From the NCBI GenBank assembly GCA_964651705.1, contig CAZYWZ010000015.1:19430-83429 (forward strand): a DNA stretch of 64,000 nucleotides. Direction: 5' to 3'. This DNA is from JADLBR01 sp964651705. Lineage in GTDB: Bacteria > Verrucomicrobiota > Verrucomicrobiia > JADLBR01. This document shows positions 9,049 through 17,354 of the stretch, in pieces. Position 1 is the first letter of the stretch. Each line of letters begins with the position of its first letter. A model generated the notes under the pieces. The model was not told the origin of the DNA and did not search any database. It saw only the letters and a program-made list of their open reading frames with translations. A program made the translations under genes and the position numbers.

Positions 9049-10191
9049 ATGAAAGAGGCGATCCTGGCCCTGGAGGACGGATTCGTGCTGCGAGGCAAGG
9101 CCTTTGGGGCCGAGACCCGCGGCAGCGGCGAGGTTTGCTTCAACACCTCGATGACCGGGTATCAGGAGATCCTAACCGACCCTTCCTACCGTCGCCAGAT
9201 CGTCGCGATGACCTACCCGCAGATCGGGAACTACGGCATCAACGATCTCGATGTCGAATCCTCCAGGCCCCAGGTCGCCGGCTTCATCGTGAGGGAGTTG
9301 TCCCCGGTCGCCTCGAACTGGCGCTCCCAGATGACGTTGGACGAGTACCTCAAACGCAGCGGGATCCCCGCGATCCAGGGCATCGATACGCGGGCGCTCA
9401 CCCGGCGCCTCCGGGTCCACGGCGCCCTCCGCGGCATCCTGACCACCGAAACGCTCTCCGATGCCGCCGCCGTCGATCTGGCCCGTCAGGTCCAGTACGT
9501 GGGCGTCGACCTCGTTAAGGAGGTCACCACCCACCAGCCTTACGACTGGGACCCAGAGGACTCCCTCAGCGCCGAATGGAGCCTCGACCGCAAGGCCGGC
9601 TATCGGCGCCCCCTGCCACCACCCAGATATCGGATCGTCGCCTACGATTTTGGCATCAAGCACAACATCCTGCGCCGCCTCCGCCAGCACGGTTTCCGCA
9701 CCCGGGTCGTGCCGGCGACCACCCCGGCCGCCGAGGCCCTCGCGGGCGACCCGGACGGGGTCTTCCTCTCGAATGGACCGGGCGATCCCGAGGTCCTCAC
9801 CTACGCCCACCAGATCGTCCGGGACATCCTCGGCAAGAAACCCCTCTTCGGCATCTGCCTCGGCCACCAGATCCTCTCCTACGCCCTCGGCGGCCGCACC
9901 TTCAAACTCAAGTTCGGACACCGCGGGGGAAACCAGCCGGTCAAGGATCTCGACACCGGCGCGGTCGCCATCACCTCCCAGAATCACGGGTTCGCCACCG
10001 ACCCCGACAGCCTCGGGCGAGCCGACGTGGCCCTGACCCACATCAATCTCAACGACGGGACCTGCGAGGGCCTCCGGCTCCGCGACGGCACCGCCTTCTC
10101 CGTCCAGTATCACCCCGAGGCCTCCCCCGGACCCCATGACGCCACCTATTTCTTCCGCCAGTTCGCCGAATCCATCGGGGCCTCGCGCTGA
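9049..10191 (+). CDS. carA: Carbamoyl-phosphate synthase small (glutaminase) subunit
   Basis: A 380-residue glutamine amidotransferase subunit that supplies ammonia to CarB for carbamoyl phosphate, used for pyrimidines and arginine. The N-terminal CPSase small-chain domain is recognisable from EAILALEDGFVLRGKAFG and FNTSMTGYQEILTDPSY. The class I amidotransferase domain has nucleophile Cys270 in GICLGHQIL and the catalytic His355 and Glu357 in QYHPEAS. The ATG at 9049 is chosen because family similarity begins there; the frame is open a further 17 codons upstream. carB is not in the window. The FHA gene follows 49 bp later. Confidence 0.95.
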   Translation: MKEAILALEDGFVLRGKAFGAETRGSGEVCFNTSMTGYQEILTDPSYRRQIVAMTYPQIGNYGINDLDVESSRPQVAGFIVRELSPVASNWRSQMTLDEYLKRSGIPAIQGIDTRALTRRLRVHGALRGILTTETLSDAAAVDLARQVQYVGVDLVKEVTTHQPYDWDPEDSLSAEWSLDRKAGYRRPLPPPRYRIVAYDFGIKHNILRRLRQHGFRTRVVPATTPAAEALAGDPDGVFLSNGPGDPEVLTYAHQIVRDILGKKPLFGICLGHQILSYALGGRTFKLKFGHRGGNQPVKDLDTGAVAITSQNHGFATDPDSLGRADVALTHINLNDGTCEGLRLRDGTAFSVQYHPEASPGPHDATYFFRQFAESIGASR

Positions 10192-10240
10192 GGGCCGGGA
10201 AAAATGTTGAAGGGACCGCCAGATCGGTCTAATTAACCCC

Positions 10241-10744
10241 ATGCCTCGCCTCATGGTGCAATCCCCCGAATTCGAGGGGCGCGTGTTCGAACTCCTCAAG
10301 CCCCAGATGTCCCTGGGCCGCCTCCCCGATAACGACATCCACATCGACCACGGCAGCGTCTCCGGCCACCATGCGATGCTCACCCTCGACGGGGAGGATT
10401 TCCTCGTCCAGGACATGAATTCCACCAACGGCACCCGAGTCAATGGGGCCAAGATCAGCCAGCATAAACTCACCCGTGGCGATCTCTTGCAGGTGGGCAA
10501 CATCCAGCTCAGCTACGAGTCGGAGGCCGTCGGCACCGCGCAGCCCCTGCCGGAGATCAGCGACGGCCTGGATGTCGGCAACGCGGCCAGCAGCACCCGC
10601 CCGGCAGATTTTAAGAACGCCTCGCCCTATGGGCGACGCCATCAGGCCAAGGCCAGCGGCGCGGGAGCCCTCGTCCTGCTGTCACTGCTCCTGGCCCTCG
10701 GCGGCCTCGGCTTCCTCGGCTACCGCTTGTTCGGCGGCGGCTGA
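10241..10744 (+). CDS. FHA-domain protein with C-terminal membrane anchor
   Basis: A 167-residue protein with an N-terminal forkhead-associated domain (residues ~5-90). The phosphothreonine-binding motifs are present: GRLPDNDI, SGHHA and NSTNGTRVNG. After a polar linker, a single hydrophobic segment (ALVLLSLLLALGGLGFLGY) at the C-terminus suggests a tail-anchored membrane protein with a cytoplasmic FHA domain. It runs head-on into a Ser/Thr kinase gene and the two 3' ends overlap by 25 bp. FHA domains bind phosphothreonine on kinase substrates, so a functional pair is plausible but not shown. Confidence 0.85.
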   Translation: MPRLMVQSPEFEGRVFELLKPQMSLGRLPDNDIHIDHGSVSGHHAMLTLDGEDFLVQDMNSTNGTRVNGAKISQHKLTRGDLLQVGNIQLSYESEAVGTAQPLPEISDGLDVGNAASSTRPADFKNASPYGRRHQAKASGAGALVLLSLLLALGGLGFLGYRLFGGG

Positions 10745-12627
10745 ATCGGCCGATCGACCCCGGTACCCCCGACCCCCTCCTTCCGCGCCCCCGGCGCCTT
10801 CTCGCCCTTCGAAGGCTTCGTCGGCGATGCCCCCGGCGCCACCTGACGTGGCGGCAGCTCGGGACGGGTGCCCCCCGACCCCCGCCGGAAAAGCCACCAC
10901 CCGCTCCGTTCCCGATTCTGAGGGTTCAGCAGGAAGAACTCGATCCTCGGGCCCAGCAGCAGTGGCCCGACGACCTCCGCGAGCACCGCGCTCCCCCTGT
11001 GACCCTCCCTCGGGGTGAAACGCACCAGCCAACTCCCCTCCGTCTGGTCCAGCAGGATGCTCTTGATCTTCTCCGTGATGTTCAGCGTCACCACTTGCGC
11101 CCGTCCCGGTTCCACCTTCACGATGACCACGGAATCCTCGTTGGGGAGATCCAGCCTCGGTTCCCCGCGGCTGAAAAACACCTCCAATTGCCCCGGCGCG
11201 GTGACCGCTCGCAGCACCAGGACCAGATGCGCCCGCTGGAGAAGCACCTGCGGCAGGGCCAGCTTGAACCACGACGAACCCGCGGCCTCCGGCAACTTGT
11301 CGAATGCCTTCCGCAACTCCAGAAGATCCCAGTGTAGCCAGAGCCCGTTCTTCTCCCCCAGCGCCGGCTCTTCGTCCGAACCTCCCCCAAGCCACTGGTG
11401 TTGCAGGCTCCGCGGATCAAACGGGATCCTCCCCTCGAGTCCATCCTCGGTCGCCGCCTTGTGCAGCTGATCAAAAAACGCCTTGATCAGCGGCCCTTCG
11501 TCCAGCGTCACCGGATGCACGCCCACCGGCGCCGCGCTGACCCGCGCCGTCCGCGCCACCGCCGTCCAGGAGGACCGCGACGGCGCCCCCCAAAACTTCC
11601 GAGCCACAAATAGCCCCGCGACGGCCAAGACCAGCAGGGCCGCCGCGACGACGCCAAACCCCACCAACCGCCAGAACCATCCGCGCCCAGTCCCCGTCAC
11701 CCGGATGGCCTCCCCGGCCCTCCGGGGAATTCCGCTCCCCGGACGCGCCATCCGCACCCCCTCCCCCGACTCGCACTGGTCCAGTTCCGCCTGGATCTCC
11801 TCATGCGTCGCCGGCCTATCGTCCGGCGACTTCGCCATCATCCGATGCAAGAACCCCGAGAAGCCATCGCTGAGCGACGGGTTGATGTCCCGCGCCCACG
11901 GGATCGGATCGTGCAGGTGCCGGGCCATGACCACCGCGCTGGTCTCTCCCTCGAACGGCACCCGTCCCGTCCCCAGGTGGAACAGCGTGGCACCCAGCCC
12001 ATAGAAATCCGTCCGGTGGTCCATCCCGCGTTCCCCGCGCACCTGCTCCGGCGATATGTAAAACGGCGTCCCGATGCTCATCCCCGTCATCGTCAGAGAT
12101 TTGTCGGTCTCGATGTCCATCACCCGCGCCAGCCCCAGGTCGCTCAGCTTGATCTGCCCGCTCTTGCTGAGCATCAGGTTGTCGGGCTTCACATCGCGAT
12201 GGACGATCCCCAGCTGGTGCGCCGCCTGCAATGCCGTCGTCGCCTGGCGGGCGATGCCCACGCACTCCGACTCCACAAATGTCTCCCCGCGCCGGAGATA
12301 CTCCCCGAGGCTCAACCCCTCGATGAGCTCCATCACGTAAAAGTACGACCCGTCCACCTCGCCAAAATCGTACACCTGCACCAGATTCGGGTGGTTGATC
12401 GACGCCGCCGCCTTCGCCTCCCGGAAGAACCGCGCCAGCAGCTCCGGCTGCGACGCCAGATACGGTATCAGCAGCTTGATCGCCACCGGGCGATCCAGCG
12501 AAACCTGCCGCGCCCGATACACGTTCCCCATGGCACCGCGCCCGATGAGGCACTCGATCTCGTAGCCCCCCAGACGCGTCCCAAGCAGCGCGTCCTCCGG
12601 CTCGGGCTCCTGTTGCTCCGTCTGCAT
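10720..12627 (-). CDS. Membrane-anchored Hanks-type serine/threonine protein kinase
   Basis: A 635-residue PknB-like kinase. The cytoplasmic kinase domain (~20-285) has the glycine loop IGRGAMGNVY, the AIKLL lysine, the HRDVKPDN catalytic loop, the DLG metal site (SDLGLARV), and the SIGTPFYISPEQ activation/APE segment. A linker leads to one transmembrane helix (~325-348). A ~280-residue extracytoplasmic C-terminal region follows that does not show PASTA repeats or another domain I recognise. Such PknB-like kinases sense envelope signals and phosphorylate proteins on Thr/Ser. The ATG at 12627 follows an AT-rich stretch. Its 3' end overlaps the convergent FHA gene by 25 bp. Confidence 0.88.
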   Translation of the reverse strand: MQTEQQEPEPEDALLGTRLGGYEIECLIGRGAMGNVYRARQVSLDRPVAIKLLIPYLASQPELLARFFREAKAAASINHPNLVQVYDFGEVDGSYFYVMELIEGLSLGEYLRRGETFVESECVGIARQATTALQAAHQLGIVHRDVKPDNLMLSKSGQIKLSDLGLARVMDIETDKSLTMTGMSIGTPFYISPEQVRGERGMDHRTDFYGLGATLFHLGTGRVPFEGETSAVVMARHLHDPIPWARDINPSLSDGFSGFLHRMMAKSPDDRPATHEEIQAELDQCESGEGVRMARPGSGIPRRAGEAIRVTGTGRGWFWRLVGFGVVAAALLVLAVAGLFVARKFWGAPSRSSWTAVARTARVSAAPVGVHPVTLDEGPLIKAFFDQLHKAATEDGLEGRIPFDPRSLQHQWLGGGSDEEPALGEKNGLWLHWDLLELRKAFDKLPEAAGSSWFKLALPQVLLQRAHLVLVLRAVTAPGQLEVFFSRGEPRLDLPNEDSVVIVKVEPGRAQVVTLNITEKIKSILLDQTEGSWLVRFTPREGHRGSAVLAEVVGPLLLGPRIEFFLLNPQNRERSGWWLFRRGSGGTRPELPPRQVAPGASPTKPSKGEKAPGARKEGVGGTGVDRPIQPPPNKR

Positions 12628-12762
12628 CCAAAAGTAATTAAACCGCTCCGCAGCCTAACGGTTGCACCACACCCCTCCAAGCGGAAACGTCACCCTTGAG
12701 CCCAGCGTCGCCAGTGGCGCGCGGACACGCCGCATCACTCGTTGGGACACTCCATTCCCGCT

Positions 12763-12815
12763 GCCGCCTGGCACAGGCGGCCTACAAAATCTGTAGGGCG
12801 TCTCTGCGAGACGCC
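12763..12815. repeat. Divergent pair of GTAG hairpins (head-to-head)
   Basis: Two perfect 8-bp hairpins with loop GCA/TGC face away from each other. The minus-strand copy spans 12763-12785 (arms GCCGCCTG/CAGGCGGC, foot GTAG read from 12785). The plus-strand copy spans 12793-12815 (foot GTAG, arms GGCGTCTC/GAGACGCC). The feet are 7 bp apart. The stems share no sequence, yet both keep the same foot, stem length and 3-nt loop. They lie in the 276-bp gap between the kinase and oxidoreductase genes. Confidence 0.8.
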
Positions 12816-12903
12816 AGCGGGCGGAAGTCTCAGGCCATGCGCCCAACCCCGACCAACGTGGAGGGGGCTGACGGATAAAGCCCGTCACATTCCTCTAGGC
12901 GTC

Positions 12904-14232
12904 CTACTTCTTTCCCTTGCCCTTCTTCGGGGGCGCCGGCTGTCCCTTGTCCTTGATGTCGCCCTCCTTGCCCGGGATCGCGATGACATCGTCGGCCGGG
13001 GCCTTCACGCTGCCCTTCTCGAAGTCCTCCGGGCTCGGCGAAAGCACCATGTCATAGTACGGCGATTTGGCCGCCGGCTCCATCAGGTCCACCCAACGAA
13101 CCTTCTGCCCGGTGTAGGCCGAGATCCGTCCCAGGATCGCCGTCAGCGTCGACTCCGCGACGCCCTTGGCCTCGTTGATCGGCTTCTTGTCGAAGATGCT
13201 GTTGATCAGGTCGATGTGCTCCTGGACGTAGGGGTTGTCGTGGCCCTTGAACTCGGGCACCGAAACGTCCTTGCCCGTCAGCTTGCCTCCCGGGATGACC
13301 TCGCCCTCCGTGCCGCGGAAGAACTCCGTCACCGCGTTCGCGCACCCCGCGATCTGGCGGCACTGGCTGTGGATGTGGACGCCGTCGCCGAAGTCGTAAT
13401 CGATGCTGAAGAAGTCGTACTGGTTGCCCGTGATGCGGCGGTGGCGGCCGCCGAAACCGAGCGCCGACTCCGGATGCCGGCCCAGGAACCAAAGGGCCAC
13501 GTCGAGGTTGTGAAGGTGCTGCTCGACGATGTGGTCGCCGGAGAGCTCCGTGAAGTTGAGCCAGTTGCGCGCCATGTAGTCGGCGTCGCTCTCGCCCTCC
13601 TTGCGCTTGTAGATCCACGGGATCTGCCCGTTCCACTGGACAACGCCCCCGAGGATCTTGCCGATCGCCCCTTTCTCCACCTTCGCCGCGTTCTCGAGGT
13701 ACACGTTCTGGTGCCGCCGCTGCGTCCCCGCCACGATCGAGAGCCCCTTCTCCTTGGCCTTCTCGCCCGCCGCCATGATCCTGCGGCAGCCCGGGGCATC
13801 CACGCCCACCGGCTTCTCGACGAACAGATGCTTGCCGGCATTGATGATCGCCTCGACGTGTACCGGCCGGAACCCGGGAGGCGCCGCCGTCAGGATCAGC
13901 TCGGCCTCCGTCGACTCCAGCAGCTTCTTGTACCCATCCCACCCGACGAAGCACTTCTTCGGGTCGATGCCGAACTTCGCCACCGCCGAATCCACCCGGT
14001 CCTGAAACGCGTCCGCCAAACCGACGGGCTTGATCTCGACGCCGATGGCCTGCCCCGCCTCGATGCAGTTCTGCAGCGCGCCGGTGCCGCGCCCGCCGCA
14101 GCCGATCACGGCCACCTTGAGCGCCTTGCCCGCGGGCGCCGCGGATAGGATGCCGAAAGACGATGCGCCGACCACGGCGCTCGCCGCGGCGGTGCTCTTC
14201 AGGAAATCACGTCGGGATAGATCTGGTTTCAT
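12904..14232 (-). CDS. Tat-exported Gfo/Idh/MocA-family oxidoreductase
   Basis: A 442-residue predicted periplasmic NAD(P)-dependent oxidoreductase. The N-terminus carries a twin-arginine signal (SRRDFLKSTAAASAVVG). The Rossmann domain follows with VAVIGCGGRGTG (dinucleotide-binding glycines) and the family EKPVG motif. A C-terminal alpha/beta substrate domain and a Lys/Pro-rich tail (PPKKGKGKK) complete it. A good AGGAG site precedes ATG 14232. Tat-exported members are abundant in PVC bacteria and act on sugars or inositols with a tightly bound cofactor folded before export. The substrate cannot be read from sequence. No transporter or sugar operon flanks it. Confidence 0.87.
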   Translation of the reverse strand: MKPDLSRRDFLKSTAAASAVVGASSFGILSAAPAGKALKVAVIGCGGRGTGALQNCIEAGQAIGVEIKPVGLADAFQDRVDSAVAKFGIDPKKCFVGWDGYKKLLESTEAELILTAAPPGFRPVHVEAIINAGKHLFVEKPVGVDAPGCRRIMAAGEKAKEKGLSIVAGTQRRHQNVYLENAAKVEKGAIGKILGGVVQWNGQIPWIYKRKEGESDADYMARNWLNFTELSGDHIVEQHLHNLDVALWFLGRHPESALGFGGRHRRITGNQYDFFSIDYDFGDGVHIHSQCRQIAGCANAVTEFFRGTEGEVIPGGKLTGKDVSVPEFKGHDNPYVQEHIDLINSIFDKKPINEAKGVAESTLTAILGRISAYTGQKVRWVDLMEPAAKSPYYDMVLSPSPEDFEKGSVKAPADDVIAIPGKEGDIKDKGQPAPPKKGKGKK

Positions 14233-14374
14233 ATGCCTTTTCTCCTAGGGGTTGTGGTTCGCGAATCCTTGCGAGTCGAAAAATCATGCCCACTTCCCCG
14301 ATTTTGTTAAGGGGGAAAATGCGGCCCAGGACGCGCTGTAACAGGGCCGTCGCACGGCTCGCTCACGCTCCCCA

Positions 14375-14436
14375 CTACGCCGCCGCCGCGCCTCACGAGC
14401 GATCTTTTCGGTGTAGCCGCGAGCGTGAGCGAGCGG
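14375..14436. repeat. Degenerate GTAG-footed repeat pair, GAGCGTGAGC type
   Basis: On the plus strand, GTAG 14413-14416 is followed by arms CCGC/GCGG around the 12-nt GAGCGTGAGCGA. The same GAGCGTGAGCGAGC word occurs inverted upstream (about 14357-14370), ending in CTAC 14375-14378. The plus-strand copy has the same design as 52771-52794, whose arms are CGGC/GCCG. It lies between the oxidoreductase and dinB genes; nothing else is evident in this 294-bp gap. Confidence 0.55.
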
Positions 14437-14526
14437 GAACCTATCGAAGGGTTCGATACGGCCCTTTAACCCAACGCTTTTCCCTCGGTTTGCGAACCAT
14501 GCGCGGTAGTCTACCCGACGGCCACC

Positions 14527-15681
14527 ATGCGCTCCCGCGCCACACAGAGACGCATCCTGCACGTCGATATGGACGCGTTCTTCGCCTCGGTCGAACAGCG
14601 CGACCACCCCGAGTGGCGCGGCAAACCCGTCATCGTCGGCGCCCCCCCGGAGCGCCGCGGCGTCGTCTGCGCCGCGAGCTACGAGGCGCGGAAATTCGGC
14701 GTGCGCTCCGCCATGCCCTCCCGGACCGCCGGGAGACTCTGCCCGAACGGCATCTTCGTCCCACCCGACTTCGCCCGATACAGCGCCGCCTCCGACCAGA
14801 TCATGGCGATCCTCCGCGACGTCTCCCCGCTCGTCGAACCGCTGTCGATCGACGAGGCCTTCGTCGATATCTCCGCCGCGGCCCCCGACATCCGCGCGGC
14901 AGCCTCCCTCGCGCGCGACCTCAAGGCCCGCATCCGCGAGCGCCTCCACCTCACCGCCAGCATCGGCGTCGCCCCCAATAAGTTCCTCGCCAAACTCGCC
15001 AGCGACCTCCACAAGCCCGATGGCCTGACCGTCATCCCCGAGGAGGAGAAAATCGCCTTCCTCCGCCCCCTCCCCGTCTCCCGCATCTGGGGCGTCGGCC
15101 CAAAAACCGAGGCCGCCCTCCAAGAGATCGGCATCCGCACCATCGCCGATATCCAGGACTTCCCCGGCGACCTCCGCCGCCTCCTGGGCGCCTACGCCGA
15201 GGACCTGCGCGCCCTCGCCTTCGGCGACGACGACCGCCCCGTCGAGACCGCGCACGAAAGAAACTCCATCAGCAGCGAGGAAACTTTCGACCGCGATACC
15301 CGCAGCACCGCCCTCATCCGCCAGACCGTACTCGCCCAGGCCGCCGAGGTCGCCACCGCCCTGCGCGAAAAACGCCTCGCCGGACGCACCGTCCACATCA
15401 AGCTCCGCTTCGCCGATTTCACCACCCTCACCCGCCAGAAAAAACTCGGCCACGCCACCCAGGACGAAACCGAGATCTTTCGCGTCGCCTGGACCCTCCT
15501 GGAACGCCAGCGCGGCACCGGCAAGGCCGTCCGACTCGTCGGCACCGGCGTCGCCTCCCTCGAACCCGAGGGCCTCCAGCCAGACCTCTTTGACGAAACC
15601 GCCCGCCGCCGCGCCAGCCTCGCCAGGGCCGCCGACGCCATCAACGCCCGGTTCGGCCCGGGCAGCGTGAGGCGGGGTTAG
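14527..15681 (+). CDS. dinB: DNA polymerase IV (Y-family translesion polymerase)
   Basis: A 384-residue error-prone polymerase. The palm has the metal-binding motifs DMDAFFASVEQ (motif I) and SIDEAFVD (motif III). The steric region SYEARKFGVRSAMPS is typical of DinB. Helix-hairpin-helix residues (ILP-like GVGPKTEAAL) and the little-finger domain follow. Near the C-terminus QPDLF fits the beta-clamp binding consensus QxxLF. The stop codon interlocks with that of the convergent LysR gene (4-bp overlap). No obvious LexA box was found upstream, so damage control is not demonstrated. Confidence 0.93.
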   Translation: MRSRATQRRILHVDMDAFFASVEQRDHPEWRGKPVIVGAPPERRGVVCAASYEARKFGVRSAMPSRTAGRLCPNGIFVPPDFARYSAASDQIMAILRDVSPLVEPLSIDEAFVDISAAAPDIRAAASLARDLKARIRERLHLTASIGVAPNKFLAKLASDLHKPDGLTVIPEEEKIAFLRPLPVSRIWGVGPKTEAALQEIGIRTIADIQDFPGDLRRLLGAYAEDLRALAFGDDDRPVETAHERNSISSEETFDRDTRSTALIRQTVLAQAAEVATALREKRLAGRTVHIKLRFADFTTLTRQKKLGHATQDETEIFRVAWTLLERQRGTGKAVRLVGTGVASLEPEGLQPDLFDETARRRASLARAADAINARFGPGSVRRG

Positions 15682-16574
15682 CTCTCCTTCCCCTCCGGCT
15701 TCTTCCGAAGGGTCTCGAGAAATTTCTTTAGCGCCGGGGAGAGGATGCGCCCGTTTCGGTAGAGGATGCCCAGCGGCCGATGGAAGTCCCCGCCCGAGAT
15801 CTCGAGGGCCTTGAGCGTCCCGTTGCGGACCTCCTGCTCCACCGTGGCCCGCGGCACGATCGACACGCCCGCGTCGATCTCGACGGCGCGCTTCACCGTC
15901 TCGACGTTGTCGAACTCCATCACCGGCTTCACCTCTAGCCCCCTCTCGCGGAACATCCGGTCCACCGCCCTCCGCGTCGGGATGTCCGACTCGAAACCGA
16001 CGAATTTCGCCTTCGCCACCTCCGCCAGCCGGGCGCTCCCGCCCTTTGCCAGCGCGTTCTCCGGCGAGCAGATCAGCACCAGCTTGTCCTTGCGAAAGGC
16101 CTCCACCTTGATGTTCTTGCGCTGCGCGGGAAACGCCACCAGCCCGATGTCCACCGTCCCCTGCAAGATGTCCTCGTACACCTGGTTCGACCGCCGGTAT
16201 TCCACGTGCACGTTGACCTGCGGGTACTCCTTCAGGAACGCCTTGAGGTACGGCGGCAACTCGTGCAGCCCGATGCTGTACACCGTCGCCACCCGGATCG
16301 TCCCCGAGATCACCCCGCGCAGCTCCTGAAACTGGTGCTGCAACCCCTCGTAGAGCTGGATAACGTGCCGGCTCGTCTGGTACAGCATCTGCCCCTCGCG
16401 CGTCAGCCCGAACTTCTTGCTCGTCCGCTCGATGAGCGGAATCCCAAACCTCTCCTCCATCGCGCGCACCTGCTGTGACACCGCCGACTGCGTCACGTAG
16501 TTTAGCTGCGCCGCCTTGCTGAAGCTCTGCGTCTCGACCAGATCCCTAAATACCTTGAAGCTTTCAACTTGCAT
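15678..16574 (-). CDS. LysR-family transcriptional regulator
   Basis: A 298-residue regulator. The N-terminal winged helix-turn-helix is clear (FSKAAQLNYVTQSAVSQQVRAMEERFG). A linker helix and a periplasmic-binding-protein-like effector domain follow. The overall look resembles the CysB/CbbR/Cbl branch, but no target operon is adjacent: it is convergent with dinB and divergent from the yggS-like gene 54 bp away. LysR regulators often control the divergently transcribed neighbour, so the yggS-like gene is a possible target. The effector is unknown. Confidence 0.88.
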   Translation of the reverse strand: MQVESFKVFRDLVETQSFSKAAQLNYVTQSAVSQQVRAMEERFGIPLIERTSKKFGLTREGQMLYQTSRHVIQLYEGLQHQFQELRGVISGTIRVATVYSIGLHELPPYLKAFLKEYPQVNVHVEYRRSNQVYEDILQGTVDIGLVAFPAQRKNIKVEAFRKDKLVLICSPENALAKGGSARLAEVAKAKFVGFESDIPTRRAVDRMFRERGLEVKPVMEFDNVETVKRAVEIDAGVSIVPRATVEQEVRNGTLKALEISGGDFHRPLGILYRNGRILSPALKKFLETLRKKPEGKES

Positions 16575-16628
16575 CCCTTTTTACATAAGGTAGCCTAATC
16601 GCGCAGTCAACAGCAAAAACGTCGGGTT

Positions 16629-17354
16629 ATGCGGGAATTCGCGGGACGCCTCTCCGGGGTATTGGAACAGATCGCCGCCGCCGCCGGGCGCGCCGGACGG
16701 GATCCCTCCTCGGTGCGCCTGATGGGGGTGACCAAGACCCGCCTGCCGGAAGAGGTCGCCGAGGCCGTGCGCGAAGGTTTGGATCTCTTCGGCGAGAACA
16801 AAGTCCAGGAGGCCCGCGCGAAGATCCCGCTGTGCCCCTCGGCCGCCGAGTGGCACTTCATCGGTCACCTGCAGAGCAACAAGGCGCGGCACGCCGCGGC
16901 CCTCTTCTCCTGCATCCAGACCATCGACACCCCGGGCATCGCGGATGCCCTCGGCCGGGAGGCCGAGAGATGCGGGCGCTGCCTCGAGGTCATGATTGAG
17001 GTCAACGTCTCGGGCGAGCGGAGCAAGTTCGGCGCGTGCCCGGAGGCGCTTCCCGCGCTGCTGGACGCCGTGAATGGCACCCCCCGCCTTCGCCTCATCG
17101 GCCTGATGACCATGGCCCCTTACGCCGAGGATCCCGAGGAGGCCAGGCCCTTCTTCGCCCGATTGCGCGAACTCCGCGATGAGGCCACCCGCCGATCCGG
17201 CCTCGCGCTACCCGAGCTTTCCATGGGCATGAGCGGTGACTTTCCCGTCGCCATCGAGGAGGGCAGCACCCTGGTCCGGATCGGCACCGCCCTCTTCGGC
17301 CCGAGGAAATCCCTCGCCTCCCGCCGGCCCATCGACCCGGCCGACGGGCCGTGA
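16629..17354 (+). CDS. YggS/PLPBP-family PLP homeostasis protein
   Basis: A 241-residue alanine-racemase-fold protein that binds pyridoxal phosphate. The PLP lysine is in LMGVTKTR, and family blocks FGENKVQEA, WHFIGHLQSNKA and LSMGMSGDFPVAIEEGST are intact. Members have no known catalytic activity and buffer PLP and amino/keto acid pools. The start at 16629 fits the family N-terminus. Its last 147 bp are overlapped on the opposite strand by the DUF2851 gene. It diverges from the LysR regulator. Confidence 0.92.
   Translation: MREFAGRLSGVLEQIAAAAGRAGRDPSSVRLMGVTKTRLPEEVAEAVREGLDLFGENKVQEARAKIPLCPSAAEWHFIGHLQSNKARHAAALFSCIQTIDTPGIADALGREAERCGRCLEVMIEVNVSGERSKFGACPEALPALLDAVNGTPRLRLIGLMTMAPYAEDPEEARPFFARLRELRDEATRRSGLALPELSMGMSGDFPVAIEEGSTLVRIGTALFGPRKSLASRRPIDPADGP

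Noticed and set aside
14341..14480. A gene in the oxidoreductase-dinB gap
   Set aside because: Only short Arg-rich frames are present; the content is repeat-like.
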